Notes under the pieces: model-generated
The model's database searches: none
What the model was told of the DNA's origin: nothing
What the model saw: only the letters and a program-made list of their open reading frames with translations
Part shown: in pieces, positions 23,601-36,180 of the stretch
Numbering within the stretch: the first letter of the stretch is position 1
Layout of the letters: every line of letters starts with the position of its first letter
Translations under genes and position numbers: made by a program
Source of the DNA: Helopsaltes ochotensis
Taxonomy: Eukaryota > Chordata > Aves > Passeriformes > Locustellidae
DNA: 64,000 bases
Direction: 5' to 3'
Assembly: GCA_013400155.1 (NCBI GenBank)
Contig: VXBM01000057.1
Span: forward strand, 1,302,186 to 1,366,185

Positions 23601-26600
23601 GGGACTTCAGGGATTTCTTACAGTAACTGGTCTTTTATAAGAAAACCAAAAAATTCCATCCTAATCATAAATTATCTGTTGGGCTCTTATATAGTGCATT
23701 CCCATAAGAAGACTTAAGAAGCAGTTTGTAGTTGATATGCATCATCTTACCAGTAGATTATTCACTGTCCTGCTAGCAGTAGAAGGTGATTCTAATCTGG
23801 TGTTGAAGAGCTGTTCAGTGAGTGGGTAGAGAAAAAATTTGGAGATGTTGTATCGAAGATCTGGAATATCTTTGTAGCTCCCACTGGAGTGACCCAGTGT
23901 GACCTGTACATTGAATTTGTTTGCGGACTGAGGGAATGCCCACCTGGCAGCCTTCTGAGGCAAAATGTGAGTATTGGACATGCTCCTGGATAGAGACTCT
24001 GAAATTCATAGTTTAAGTAAATTCAGACCTTGTGTTTTGCTGGCAGCCGGTTGAGGACAGCTGTATGTCCCAACATGCTGGGATTTGGAAATGTGTTACA
24101 TACAGACATTTTCTTGGTGGGTGGTATAGTAGAGAATGATACTCAGATATGCTGATGTGCAGCATTTTTGAGAGTATCTGATAGCACTGTCTTATATATA
24201 TTTTTTTTCCTCTTGTGAATGTTCTCAGATGTGACAGTTTGTAGCAGTTGAAAGAAGCTATAAGCCACAGGTTTCCCTAGCCTGGGGGTACAGCCTTGAA
24301 AGATACCTACTCTGCTGGTGACTGCAGCCTTATGTGCTGTTTGTGCAGCTCCAGCTGGCAGCTTTCTGAGGCAGTGTTTTCCCAGCTTCAGAAGCCTCTT
24401 GCTCTCTGGGGGTTTGCATTAGCAGTGTGGTTCTTGGGTATCTGAGATGGTTGGTAAAGGGATTGCCTTGACTTCTGCAGACATTGCAGCATGTGAGGGT
24501 CAGTAGTGTTCCTCAATTGGAGCAGTTTATCATTTGCTCCTGTGAATGTAAAGCCATTTACAGCCCCAGTAACCCTGACAAGTTGCTGGTTCACTTCCTG
24601 TGAACGTGGGCTTCCCAGTTGAATATTTGCCCCTCTGATGACTTGTCTTTCACTAGGTTGTCTCATAGCAGCTGGTGTTCATATTCTAATCCTCTGCAGT
24701 TTTTACAGTGATTTGCATCCTGTAGACATTCAGTGCTTTTAGTTACAGCTTGTTCTCATTATCATTGGGAGGCTCTCCTTCAGCCAGGATTTATTGTGAA
24801 GTCTCTGTATTTTTAGGCTGGACTGTGCTGCCTCCGCAGTTAGCTGCAGACTTGGAGGGAGGGGAGGGGAAGGATTTGAGTTTTTCCTCACTGGTGGGAA
24901 GAGCTGGTGATTTCCTGGCAGGCTGAATGTTTCACACAAGGAATCCTTTCATTATGCTTCCAGGAACAGGGAGGATGCCGGACCAACTCGTGACTCTGGA
25001 TATGAAGCATGGCGTTGAAGCAAAGAACTACGAGGAGGTATATCCACTGGCTGCCTGCACTGCAGGCTCCCCTTTCCCAGCACTCACGTGATGCCTTTTG
25101 TAGATCTGGGCTCGTGATGGGAAGTTGTTTTCCCAGTGGTGATGAAAGCCTGTCTGCAAACTACAATTGCAGTGAAGCTTTGAGTGTTACGGGAGGAAAA
25201 AAAAAGACAAACATCAACCAGAATTGATTCTATACTCTGGGAACTGGAGCCTAATGTGTGAATTTCTTGGCTAGGACAGCATGACCCAGCTTTTGGGCAT
25301 AGGCACTAGAGGCAACAAGACACTGAGAGATGAAGTTTCCCTAGCCCCAGCAGAGGTCATTTTAAGTTAATATCAAATCCTCTCTTAAAGGTCAAGTTTC
25401 AATGTTACTGTTCTTACTTTCCTGCCTGTAAGATGTACTGGCTCAGCAGGCCTGAAATGGTTCTTGTGTGTTTCTAAGAGCTGGCAGTGTATCAGTGTAA
25501 AGGTGTTTGGCATAGTTGCTGCTGTGGAATGGGTATTTGGTTTGAAGGTGTGATATTGGAAATAGGCATAAAAGCCTAAACATTTCCATCTTAGGAGGAC
25601 AGAGCTTGCTTACACCCAAAAATAAGCTGTATAGAGTAGCAGTTACTTTGTGACTGAGACAGTCATGACTGGCTTGGATGCTGAATTTTTATGGCAGCTA
25701 CCATGCTTTTGGCTCACTAGAATTTGGGATCAGTCATCCCCCAGTACAGAGCCTGAGAAAATGAGAAATTATTGGTGGAGAAAGAGTCCTGCAAATGATT
25801 GCTGTGTCCACTGTGCATAAGAGCATGGGAGATGCCATAGGGAGGAGAGTGGGTAGCAGAGGAGGCTGTGTATGAAAATATAACAAACATTTCTGAGATG
25901 ATCATGCTGGTGTTTTTATATCCGTTCAGATTTTGAGCTGTCTGGTCTTGCATGATTTAAGTTGATTGGGAGCACTTCCTATTGGACTGTAAGGAGGTGC
26001 TTGGGGTCAGGGAAGAGCAGAGGAATCATAGCTTAAGTCAGTCTGGAGCACATCCTACATGGAGAGTAAAAATGTGCTTGGGATCAGGGAAGAGTGGAGC
26101 ACCCACAGGGCCAGCTGTCTGTCAACCTGCTGCTAAGGGATTGCAAGACGTTGAAATTTTATGGGACGAATCCCTGAGAGTGTAACTGGGAGGATTATAT
26201 TTGCCATTATTTACAGAATCCCTTTAAATACCACCCCACAGCATACGCTGGAGTTACATTACTGCTGTGCTACTTAGAAGCACTGTTGCTGTACAGAAAG
26301 GTTCTCCTATGCCTGTGTATCTACATACTCACTGACTGTACTGATAAAACTGTCTTGGAATAAATACATCTCTTATGCTCATTGAGGGAAAAGGTCCATG
26401 GACAATACAAGAAAAGAAGAATTTAGACTTGCAGTCCCACTTGATAGCAAATGCAGATCTTGGCAGCCTCAGCAGGCCTCCTTGACTTGTGAGGACCTCT
26501 CAGAGTGGTAGACTGCATTGAGCCTTGTTGAGCAGTATGTCTACAAAGGAATCAAAGTGATTTATTGTTTGTACAGCTGCTATAGATGTTTAACCACAGT

Positions 26601-29600
26601 GCTCTGCAGTGTGTTTTCATTTTTTTTCACCATCTCTCTTCTCAGTTTGCTGTAGTAGTTGTGAGTTTTGATTTGACAGGTTGCTGTAAGGCCTCAGAGG
26701 GGAGGAATGTTGTTTGGGTTTCTCTCATGGAATTGCAGCCTTTCTGAGCCTTTTGCTTGTGATGTTTATCTGTTGTTGAGTACCACGGATCTGTTGTACA
26801 ACCTTTCTTGTTGAATTGTGCATGGAGACTTGCTTCAGGGAGTTTAATGAGGGTCACTGATACTGCCTAAGTCTGGCTTAATAAACTTTCATAGATCCAG
26901 ATATGCTTGGAGCAAAGCAGCTGGAATAGTGAGCTGGATTAGAAGATCTAACTGCAATGTCATACCTTAGTTATCTGGGTTTGGGAGGAATAACTATCCA
27001 TTCAAGAAGTAGAAATGAGGATATAGAAAAGTAAAAAGATTTCTGATGTCACTAAGAATGCTTGATGGTCTAGGTTTCTTTCCACATCGACTCTTCCTTG
27101 TCAACTCTTGGCTATAGCGTATCTCCTTCTATGCTGGGAAGAGAGGCTTTGACTAGTCTTTAAGTAACCCCTGGGAAGCTCATTTTAGTTGCTGTCCTGG
27201 TGCTGGTGGTCAAGATGTTCTTTCTAGGATGATGATGTTCCATCATCACAGAAGCTTGATGGGCTTTTTTACAAAATCTCTTGGGGTGGCTGTGCATATT
27301 GGGTGCATTAGGGGTAAAAGGTTCTGGGACTGCCCAGGGAGGTTGTGGTGTTTAAAGAAAGAATGAACATGGTACTTGGTGTCATGGTCTAGTTGTTGTG
27401 GTAGTGTTAGGTCTCAGGTTGCACTTGATCTCAGAGGACTTTTCCACTATAATTGATTCTGTGATTCAGGATACTCATCTTGGAATACATGCAGGACTAA
27501 AAGTAGCTATTAGATGTCTGTAGCTATACCTATTAAGAGCAGCTGAAGGGATGCAGATGGAACAGATAAACCTTAGTGGAACCCTTGTAGCCTTCTATGA
27601 ATGAGGAAATGAGCTCTCAAGGAAGAGAATGGAGCTGGTCAGTGCAAGGCTAGCTTGTCAGTACAGCTGCCCAAGACCTTGTGTGTGTTACAAACCTGCT
27701 GCTCTAGCAGTGTCGGCAGAGTCTGGGCTGTAGGCATGCTGACACTGGTACCAGTTTTTCAGCAAAGCTCTCTGCTGCAGGTACGTGGCCAGGCCACACA
27801 GTTTTGTCATTACAGCCCATTGCCTAGAAAGCAGGAGGGGGTTAACCTACTCCTTCCTACCTCTCCTCTCAAACACACTCCACACTGACTCTGCTGTGCT
27901 GGCAGAGCTATAATATACAGCTTGTCTCAGCATTAAAATCCTCAGATGATTGTTTGATGGCTTGCTGCTTGCCAGGATATGAGTGTCATGTGGAGACCCT
28001 TCAGTGGAACGGCTGATTAGCTAGCACTGGCTTGGTCACGAGTGTCTCTTCAGCACTGGCTCTGGTGCCCAGGCAGCTGGAAGTGGCATTTTGGGGATAC
28101 CTTCATGCTGGGTGCCCTGTTGCCTGCCTATCAGCATGGATCCCTGAGAGATGGCCATCATGCAGCTTACATCTGAATATTCTGTGAGGCTGAGACTGGT
28201 GGTAAACTGCAGGTGCCTTGTGTATTTTCTGTAACTATCTTTCTTCTGCTGCATTACCTAGGGACACAGCATCCGGCCTTCATGGCAGGGGCCTGTCACT
28301 TCGTGGTAATAGTGACAAATTCTATGCAAGAACCGCAGTTACCCGAACCCTACCCTGGAGAAGTGTCAGGAATTGCAGTTAGCTTCCTTTGAGTGTCCTT
28401 GTGTCACAAGTTTTATGTAACACGTGTGTCAGGTTATAGCCACAACTGGGGCAGAGACACATGTCTACACACACAACTTAAATAGTTGCTGTTGTGTGCT
28501 GTGCGTTCTGGCTGAATTTTGCGGCGGGTTTTTGTTTTTGGATGCCAAGCGTGTGAGCCGTGGTGCCGTTGTGCCCAGAAGCGGTGTCCCGCGTGACCCA
28601 GCGTTCCTGAGGGAAGCGGCTTGTTCCCGACGGGAGCCGGGCCCGGCAGCGGCCCCGCAGCGCCACCCGGTGGCCGTGGGTCCCTTGCCAAGAGCCTGTG
28701 CTGCCCTGGAGGTTCCGTCTGAGGGATAAAAGCCCCGACTCTTGGGGGATAATCAAGCCGCTGCTACTGGGAACCGGGCTGCCCGGGCTTTCTGGGGCAT
28801 GAGTGAAGTGAGTCTATTAGTGAGGTGCTAATAGCCTGTGTGCCTATGGAACTGTATCGTACACATATGTAAGTTAGTCACCTCTATCTCAGTCTGTGGC
28901 TTATACTCACTGGAGGTTTAGTCATGTGGCAAGATCTTCTACCCACTCCTCAGAAGCCAACTGTGAATACGCTAACATTAAGCCGAATAAGGAAGAAGTG
29001 TGCTTGTATGCATGCTGTGCTCCTCCATTGTGTAGGAGGAGTAGTAGGAAAGTGTGTTTCAGAAAATAGGTGGGAGAAGATAATGTTTTATGCAATGGTA
29101 GTTTCTGGCTTGTGGAGGTATTTCCCGAGGGGAAGGATGCCCCAGATCTGTAGTGTGTGGGGAGGAGTGGTTCAAACTGGCAGTAAAAACCCATGTGGGA
29201 GCTTCTGGTTTTGGTTCAGTGATTTGACTCTTCTGTTTTCTAGATTGCTAAAGTGGAGAAGTTGAAACCCCTGGAAGTAGAATTGAGGCGCTTGGAAGAT
29301 CTTTCAGAGTCCATCGTTAACGACTTTGCCTATATGAAAAAACGAGAAGAGGAGATGAGGGACACAAATGGTAAGAGACTGTGTGCCCCTTTAGAGGGAT
29401 GGAACTTTAAACCCCCTCATTTCTGCTAAATGTGTTATTAGGGCAGTATTTGGAGATCAAGTATTTGGAGATAGTGGTCTCTGCCTGTTCTGTTCCTAGT
29501 AAAGGAAACTTGAAACAGTCACTGACTCTTGTTGTTCTGTCTCTAGAAATCATTTCTTTCTGTCTCCATTCCTAATGTGAATTACTCTGTTCTATTCAAT

Positions 29601-29935
29601 GCTGCCCATTAACCACAGCTTCACCTTGTTCCATCTTATCCTTCTTGTTGTTCCCTCTGCTTTTATTCTCAAGTGCCACTGTTTCTGAGGTGCCCTTGCC
29701 TTCATGCTATCTTGCTTTTGCATGGGGGAGGAGAAGAAGTCCTGGGAACTTGCCATCTTGGGGTGCATCCTGTGATGCCAGACTCAGGTGCGATGGTTTG
29801 TTGTTTGTTCCAGAGTCAACAAACACCCGGGTTCTGTACTTCAGCATTTTCTCCATGTGCTGTCTCATCGGACTGGCCACCTGGCAGGTTTTCTACCTGC
29901 GTCGCTTCTTCAAGGCCAAGAAGCTGATTGAGTAA
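20517..29935 (+). CDS. TMED10: TMED10 (p24-delta cargo receptor), exons 2-5; exon 1 in gap
   Basis: TMED10 (TMP21, p24delta1) is a type I membrane protein that cycles between ER and Golgi. It forms p24 hetero-oligomers, binds COPI and COPII coats, sorts GPI-anchored cargo, and has been reported to modulate gamma-secretase. Coding exons are 20517-20637, 24964-25037, 29244-29370 and 29814-29935, with phases 1, 0 and 1 at the three readable junctions and canonical GT..AG ends. Readable protein: the C-terminal half of the GOLD domain, the coiled-coil stalk ([20 protein letters not shown]), one membrane span ([20 protein letters not shown]) and a short tail with the FF and KKLIE coat-binding signals. 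The 40+25+42+40 codon blocks match the mammalian protein closely. One oddity is three extra residues (LPV) at the end of exon 2. The start codon is not visible. Confidence 0.96.
20638..24963 (+). other. TMED10: TMED10 intron 2
   Basis: 4.3 kb with no gene recognised. AP-1-like GTGACTCAT near 21776 is followed by an inverted AGTCACT. The intron ends CTTCCAG. Confidence 0.7.
24964..25037 (+). CDS. TMED10: TMED10 exon 3 (end of GOLD domain)
   Basis: 74 bases. With the carried G it gives 25 codons, [20 protein letters not shown] followed by KNYEE. The donor is GAG|GTATAT. Confidence 0.96.
25971..26100. repeat. Diverged tandem duplication, ~77-bp period
   Basis: AGCACTTCCT at 25971 recurs as AGCACATCCT at 26047. 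The 26-base block at 25997-26022 recurs at 26074-26099 with 23 of 26 bases identical. The two copies differ by a 1-bp indel between these blocks. Confidence 0.7.
27319..27468 (+). mobile_element. CR1 LINE 3' fragment
   Basis: CTGGGACTGCCCAGGGAGG followed by the CR1 3' tail pattern (..TTGCACTTGATCTCAGAGGACTT.. and ..GATTCTGTGATTC) matches the 3' end of avian CR1 elements in plus orientation. Diverged and 5'-truncated, as most CR1 copies are. Confidence 0.8.
28510..28730. other. Isolated CpG-rich patch in TMED10 intron 3
   Basis: About 220 bases with many CpG and GC boxes inside otherwise ordinary intron. It includes GCCACC C GGTGGC, a 6-bp inverted repeat, at 28662-28674. It could be an alternative promoter or an enhancer. 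No exon was recognised. Confidence 0.4.
29244..29370 (+). CDS. TMED10: TMED10 exon 4 (coiled-coil stalk)
   Basis: 127 bases, 42 codons plus one base, from [20 protein letters not shown] to the stalk end REEEMRDTN. Acceptor TTCTAG, donor G|GTAAGA. This is the heptad-rich region that drives p24 oligomer formation. Confidence 0.97.
29814..29935 (+). CDS. TMED10: TMED10 exon 5 (membrane span and tail)
   Basis: The carried G plus AG gives E, then [19 protein letters not shown].., a single hydrophobic span, then [13 protein letters not shown] and TAA at 29933-29935. FF binds COPII/COPI and KKxx-like KKLIE serves ER retrieval (family knowledge). Confidence 0.98.
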
Positions 29936-30200
29936 AGGAGCAAGTTTTCTTCCCCCTCCTCTCAGACCCAGCTGGACACCGCTGGGGCCTAGCCATGGCC
30001 TCCTGGACCCATCTTACAGATGACACCCACTGACTGAAGCTTTTCTGGAGGAACTTGGACCCTAGAGGGGGAAGAGAGCCTGAACATTGGAGGCAATGGG
30101 GGACTTCTGAAATCCTGTTGGATGTTGAGGGTGGGGGAGGTCATAATGGGTTTGGGTATCCCTGGGACAGCGATTAAATAAAAAAAGATGTTTCCATGAC
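29936..30200 (+). other. TMED10: TMED10 proximal 3' UTR
   Basis: Runs from the stop codon to just past overlapping ATTAAA (30173) and AATAAA (30177-30182) signals, with GT/T-rich sequence downstream. Confidence 0.7.
30173..30182 (+). terminator. TMED10: TMED10 proximal poly(A) signal
   Basis: ATTAAATAAA holds overlapping ATTAAA and AATAAA hexamers 240 bases after the stop, followed by TTTTTTGCGCTGTCTATT-like downstream sequence. Confidence 0.7.
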
Positions 30201-33200
30201 AGCTGCAGCAAGTTTTTTGCGCTGTCTATTCTCCTTGTATAATCATGGCTTGATGATGTCTCCCATCTGTCTGTGACTGCTGTGTTACTCAGAACCACCT
30301 GACCCTGCTGTGCTCTTTAGGTGGCATGCAGGTCACACTGGGGCAGAGCAGGGGGATTCCCTGTCCTCACCAGCTGGGATCTAAGCCTCGAACAAATGGA
30401 GGTGAGTGCAAAGCAATAGATTCATCATTCCAGCAGGGCCTGAGAATAGAGGGTCTTCCAAGGTTTGGTCCCTGTCGTGGACCTCTGTGTTTCTCCCTGT
30501 GGGAGCTGGTGTCTTTGTGCTGACAGATCAGAACACTTGAGCCTATGGTGATTCAGCCTGGAGGAAGGGGAGCCTTCTAAGGCAGGCTTGGAAGTGTGTT
30601 TGAGCTTGGAAAGAAGCCTGCTTTGCTCAAATAAGCTATCCAGCCTTGGTCCCACCCTTCCCCCACATGTTTGTCTTGGATTTGTCTCTCTTGTTTGAAA
30701 CAGTGCAGCAGCTTTCCTGAAAATCTTGGTCAGGAACAGCCTTTTGTGCAGAAGGCCTTGGTCAGATACAGTCACAGAGCAGATGGGAGCAGGTCATGCT
30801 AGGAAACTTGGTCTTATATTGAGCAGGAGACTTCTCATTTATCCGGGCGGGTGGCTGACTGTAATTTTGTGAGACCTCAAAGCAAGGTGAGCTGATGCTC
30901 ATGAGGCATGAGGGCCTGTACCCTGCATTGAGGTCTGAGGGTACAATAGTGCTGTGCAGGGTAGCAGAGGAGTTGAAAAAATGAGGATGAACTAAAAAAA
31001 GGCAGTACAGGATGGGAATAGGCTAATTCTACATCTGAGGGGGCAGTCTGAACTGTGCCCTCAACAGAACTGTTGTTTTCCTATGCAGTACTAGATAGCC
31101 AGAGCCAGCAGCTTCTCACCATTTCTCAGATGATACTGTGTTAAATAAACCAGGCTGGGAAAAAGCAGGCAGGTTAACTTCCTGGACTTGCTGCAGTTTT
31201 TAGGCAGTGATTGCAATTACATCGTCTCTGCATTCCTTCAAAGCAAGTGGTTCAACAGCACAGCATTCTGGTGTCCTGCGTCTAGATACATCTGAGTAGG
31301 GATGGGGTTGTCATGGCCCTGGGCCCAGCCTAGCAGTTTCGAAAAAGCATAGTTTTATAATTTCCGACCTGAGTGTGATCTATTATTAGGAAGGCAACAG
31401 TTGTCCAGGGTGAGGCAATGGAAAAGAGGATATAAAGATGATCTCCTGTCATCTAAATACATTAGTCCTTCGCCATTCCCAAGTTCCTGGAGTTGTTAGT
31501 TCCACTGCAAGTACTTTGATTGCTTTTAATTTGTCTGGTTTTTGATAAAGGCATATTAGGATCCTAGGTCCACTCCTCTGCCCTTGCATCCATTTTATGC
31601 TTGTCTGTTTTTGAAAGCTGTTACTGTGCAGAACAGCAGCAGTGCCACAGGACTGAATTACAGAAGTCATTTGAAGGTAGTTTTAGGTCCTACAGTTTGA
31701 AGCTTGGACATCTGCTAAGGTTTTGTTTTTGTTTTTATATAACTTGAGAAGACAGTACAAGAAAGGGGCTTTTCCGGTCTTGTCTGTTTTGATATCCACT
31801 CCCCATCCTTATCTGAGTACAAAGTTACTGTAAAAATGATGGTGAGGCCTTAGGTTCCCCAGGTGACTGTTACACTCTCATTGTTCTGGTGTTATGTTTT
31901 CATCTTCACTGTACTGGTGTAGTTACTGGGGAGGAGGTGTGGGGCACTGGTGTGGAGTTGCCTGTAATGACTGTTGGGGGACTTTTGTCAGCTTTCTGAA
32001 ATAAAAATTTTTTGGGGAAAAACATCCCACCTCACTTCGTTGCTGTGAGTCTTGTCCTCTTTGTGCATGTTCCTACAGACTGCTGTTTCCTGAAAGTTGA
32101 CCTGTCGCAGGAGTCAGCTAGTAAGCAGACTCCCCAGAAACCTTAGGCTTCTCTATAACAATTAATTCTGGACTTGGAAAGGGTGCACGGGCTTCTCTGT
32201 GGAGTGTGACCAGCACAGCAAGTGAGGTGTCCTAATACAGGTTACCATTTTTTGCCTTTCTCCCTCTCCCCTTCCTAATTATATTGTTCTATGTGGAGGA
32301 ATTTTGAGGCTGGTAGTGAAACAAGAGCTGGTGCTCTGGGTTACAAGATCAAATTTTTCACCATCAGCTGTCATGTAAAATTTCATTCATTAAGACAAAC
32401 AGAAGTACTTCAAGTTTTGTACTTTAAAGGAGATTTCCTTTAAAGGAAAACTGTTGCAAAGATGAGTTGGTATTATGTGAGTGGCAGATACTGAAGAGAG
32501 TGGTTAGGTGTTTACTGAAATGCTGCCAGACCTCATCTGCTGACCCTGCAAGCCTTTTGTTATGCAGTAGCCAAGTGAAATATGCTGCATAACAAGACTG
32601 GGGACATAGAAATGGTAGATAACTAGTTGGTACTATCAGGGAGAATTTCAGGAAGGGGAATCCCTAGATCTCTAGATAAGGATTAGCCTCTGCAAGTTTT
32701 TTCCCTGATGAATGTTTTGAGTATGTGAAATCATACAGCTGCTTGCATGCGGTAGGTTGGTAGTGGGTCTTGGTTGTTCTACAGCACTGGGGCTGGTGTC
32801 TTCATTCCGTTTCACTTCTGGAAAATAGGCTAAAGTTGAGCTGTTGCAGATCCTTGGGTCTGAGCCCATCTTTGTGTGTGACAGATGCATCACTGGTAAA
32901 TCTATGATTGCCTGTAGCAAACTGCATCAGACACTTCCAGCCTCTTCCACCCACTTGTCAATGTGAGTAACGATTTAATTATCACAGTACTTAACTCAGC
33001 ACGTGAGCATTCTTGAGTAAGGTTTATCTTTGAGTATTCCACCTCCTGCTCTGCCAGCGTGGGCTGCACCCTGTACAGGGTGCCCACCACAGCTGCTGTT
33101 TGCGTACATGTGTGAGGGGATGAACATTTTACACCTGCTCATTTTTTACAAGCTGCTCAGGTATGTGAGAAGTAACCCAAGTGTACAACATCTGTGTTTT

Positions 33201-36180
33201 CTTCTAACTGGCAGATGAGAGACATTTGACTGAAACTGATTTGGCAACTGGTTGTCAAAGGGGATTCCCACCCATACATTTTCATGGGTCTTGAGGCAGA
33301 GGTTTTGGAAAGTAGCATGGCCTCTCTTTACCTCTGTCAGTTCATGTGGTATATTTCTGTTTCCCATATCTTTAGTTGTGTCCCTCTGCTGTACTTGTCT
33401 TTCAGATGCCTGAGATGGCCATGATTTTAGTGAACAAAGTCTTCGGGAAATGAACTTATATTGAAGGTGGCTTATTGGGAAAGAGAGACCACAAATCCGA
33501 AATGGATAAATCTTTCAGACAAGAAAGAAAAAAAAGCTGGGTGTGATGAAGACTACAGAAGTTCAGTGTTGGCGGGTTTTTTCTGCTGCCCCTTATCCAC
33601 CTGGAAAATTTTTCAGACTCGTGCTTGTTTTTTCTTCTCCCAAATCACTGCATGTGGTGATGTGGTAGCTTGGCAGACCAGAGGCAGGTAGCCTTTTTCT
33701 AAGGAGGCTGGAAAGAGCAGAGGTTTAGAAAAACTGCCAGTTGGCTTTTTTTGGACCTTTTTGTTAACCTGAAACAGGTGAGCCCAAGCCTTTGCCACTG
33801 CACTAAAATGTTTGTATTTGCTCAGTAGTGTTTGTAGGAATCCTATTTTGCTTTGTATCAGAAGAAGTGGCAAGAGCTAGAAATTTCTCTGCTCAGCTGC
33901 AGCTGAAACATTCTGCAAAATTGTAGTAACAGATTCATGTTTGCTCCTTCTATTGCCAGAGGTATATGTGTTTTATCACCTCAAAATCAATATATTAGCA
34001 TCTGCATTTCCAGCTCGCTGACATAGCCTGCTAGAGGACCCATGATCTTTTGGTGTCCATCCCAGTGATCTTTGCTATGAGGATCATTGGTTTAGCTCAT
34101 GTTTGGAGAAAACTGCTATGTCCTAAAGGACCAATTTGTCTTGTATTTCAGTTTCTGCAATAAAATGTGCATGTTGAATAACTTCCATTTGGGGCACATA
34201 ACCCCAGACAAAGCAACAACAGGACCATGCTCACATTGCTTTCTCTCACTTCTGTGGTTTCCTGTCACTTAATTGCCTTTCATAGCTGGTATTCCTGCAG
34301 TAGCTTTCCCCTGAGCCTTTAAATCAATTGCATTTTGTGATCTTTGCATAAACTGCACTAAGATGGTCTGTTGGAACTGTAGTGGTAAGAACTTGTTTTT
34401 CCTTGGTTATTTGGTGGATGCTGTTCCTTACAGCTGCCAGTAGATGAGGCAAGGAGAGGTGCTTGTGTTTTCCTGCTATGTACCATGGCAGCTTTGGTCT
34501 GACCTGCTGCAGAGTTTTACCCTCTAGCATTTTCTCACCCATACCAGCTGGTTGGGCTTTTATTTCTCCTCAGTGTCCTTTGGACAATCTTCCCTCACAC
34601 AAAAAGTGTTTGCTATACATATGCAACTGGATTTTCATGGTGTTGTCTTCTTAATTATAATTAACCATGTAGGTGCCTTGTCACTTCTTTCTCAGTGTGG
34701 GCTGATGTTTCCTTGTAAGATGTGGGCTGGTCTTTCCTTAGTAATATAACCAATGTATTGCCTTGACTCTGAAAACCAGGAATAAGATCTTTGAAGTAAG
34801 GCAGATGCTTGCTATGATTTGGTTTAAATGACAGTTTTCCTACCCTCACTCAAATTCATCCTTCAATACTCATTTTGCAAGAGGAAAAATGATGCATTGC
34901 CCCTTGATGGGGGCTTGATGGTCTGATTTCTTTAAATGCTTGAGTAAAAAATACAGTGTAAAGTCAAGTATGCATTCTTCAGTCATGTTCCAAAAAACCT
35001 GAGTGCACAGTGACTGCTACTCCCCTTAGGGGCATCTTGCTCTGAGAATTACTGCCTGCTTCTTATAGGGTAGTAAAGGCAAAGCTGTGGGGTGGCTAAA
35101 CCTGGTCGTAGCTACTACTGTAAGCATTTTGTGAAAGAATTTGCCAGATACTGTAGATAATAATGGCCAAGATAGCTCTACTTTTCAAATAGGAAAAAAG
35201 AAGATTGACTTTTTCAATTAGTCTTCTGATTTTCTACAACTATTACAAATTCTTTAATGCCATTTTCGTGAGATTTTTGTCATGTAGGTTTTTTTTTTTT
35301 AATTATTACTATTTGCGAGGTGACATTTTGCCAAGTACTCTCCTTGCAAGGGAGGGAGTATATGATCTTTAGTGAGACACATTTGAGGTTTTTCATCCAT
35401 TCCTGCAAGCTTCTTTATTCTAAACTAATATGCTGTCTTTGCTACTCCTAAGGACATCATCTTTGTATGGAAATAGTTTCAATGCATGACAAATAGGTGT
35501 TGATGTGTAAGTTATGAATAGGTGCATATAATGCTAAAATCTTTAACCTTCAGCACCTTGCAAGGAGCAATGTTCATTCTTTCAAGCATCTTCCCAAGGC
35601 AGTGAAGTAAGAGCTAACTGGGCTCTGTTGTGCTTGGGTTTAGAGCTTTGTGCTTCAGCTCCTGAGGTCTCCTGTAAGCATTGGATCACCTGTCTTGGAG
35701 TGAACGCTCTCCATCAATTCAACTCTGTTTTCCCTCCTGTAGCTGTGATCGCAGAACTTTGAAAATAAAACATTGAAATGATGATGGTGTGCATCATTTG
35801 TGAAGAAAATTGCAAACCTAAGATTAGGGTTGCAAATACATCATGACAGAGAAGTCATTGCAGCTTCAGCTCTAAAATTTTGGAATCCAAGAACTGCGAG
35901 TGGCACAGAGAGGGAGATGGCTGTCCCATGTGAAATGTGTATCCACTGCAAGTGCTCTCACTACCCCAGCAGATTTTTGTGCTTGGGGTACACGCGTGGT
36001 GTTTGTTAATGTGTGTGTTCTCCCTTGCGTCAATTCTTTTTTCAATAATGTATATTGTGTGTAGCATGTAGCAAAAAGAAACATTAACATCTGTACAACA
36101 AGAAGTAATTACTCTTTTAATATAAACTAGTTACTTCAGACAGTGTTTTATTCCTAAAATCTTTCTAAGAAACTAACGTC
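30201..36180. other. TMED10-NEK9 spacer or distal TMED10 3' UTR
   Basis: No coding segment recognised. Further AATAAA hexamers on the + strand at 32000-32005, 34159-34164 and 35764-35769 could end longer TMED10 transcripts. A perfect 16-bp palindrome (TTTCCTTTAAAGGAAA) is at 32434-32449, and an 11-base T run is near 35290. Confidence 0.5.
32434..32449. repeat. 16-bp perfect palindrome
   Basis: TTTCCTTTAAAGGAAA is self-complementary. The nearby ACTTTAAAGGAG gives a partial third arm. Confidence 0.75.

Larger units (their letters stand above)
25038..29243 (+). other. TMED10: TMED10 intron 3
   Basis: 4.2 kb. It contains a diverged ~77-bp tandem duplication (25971-26100), a CR1 3' fragment (about 27319-27468) and an isolated CpG-rich patch (28510-28730). 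It ends TTTTCTAG. Confidence 0.7.
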
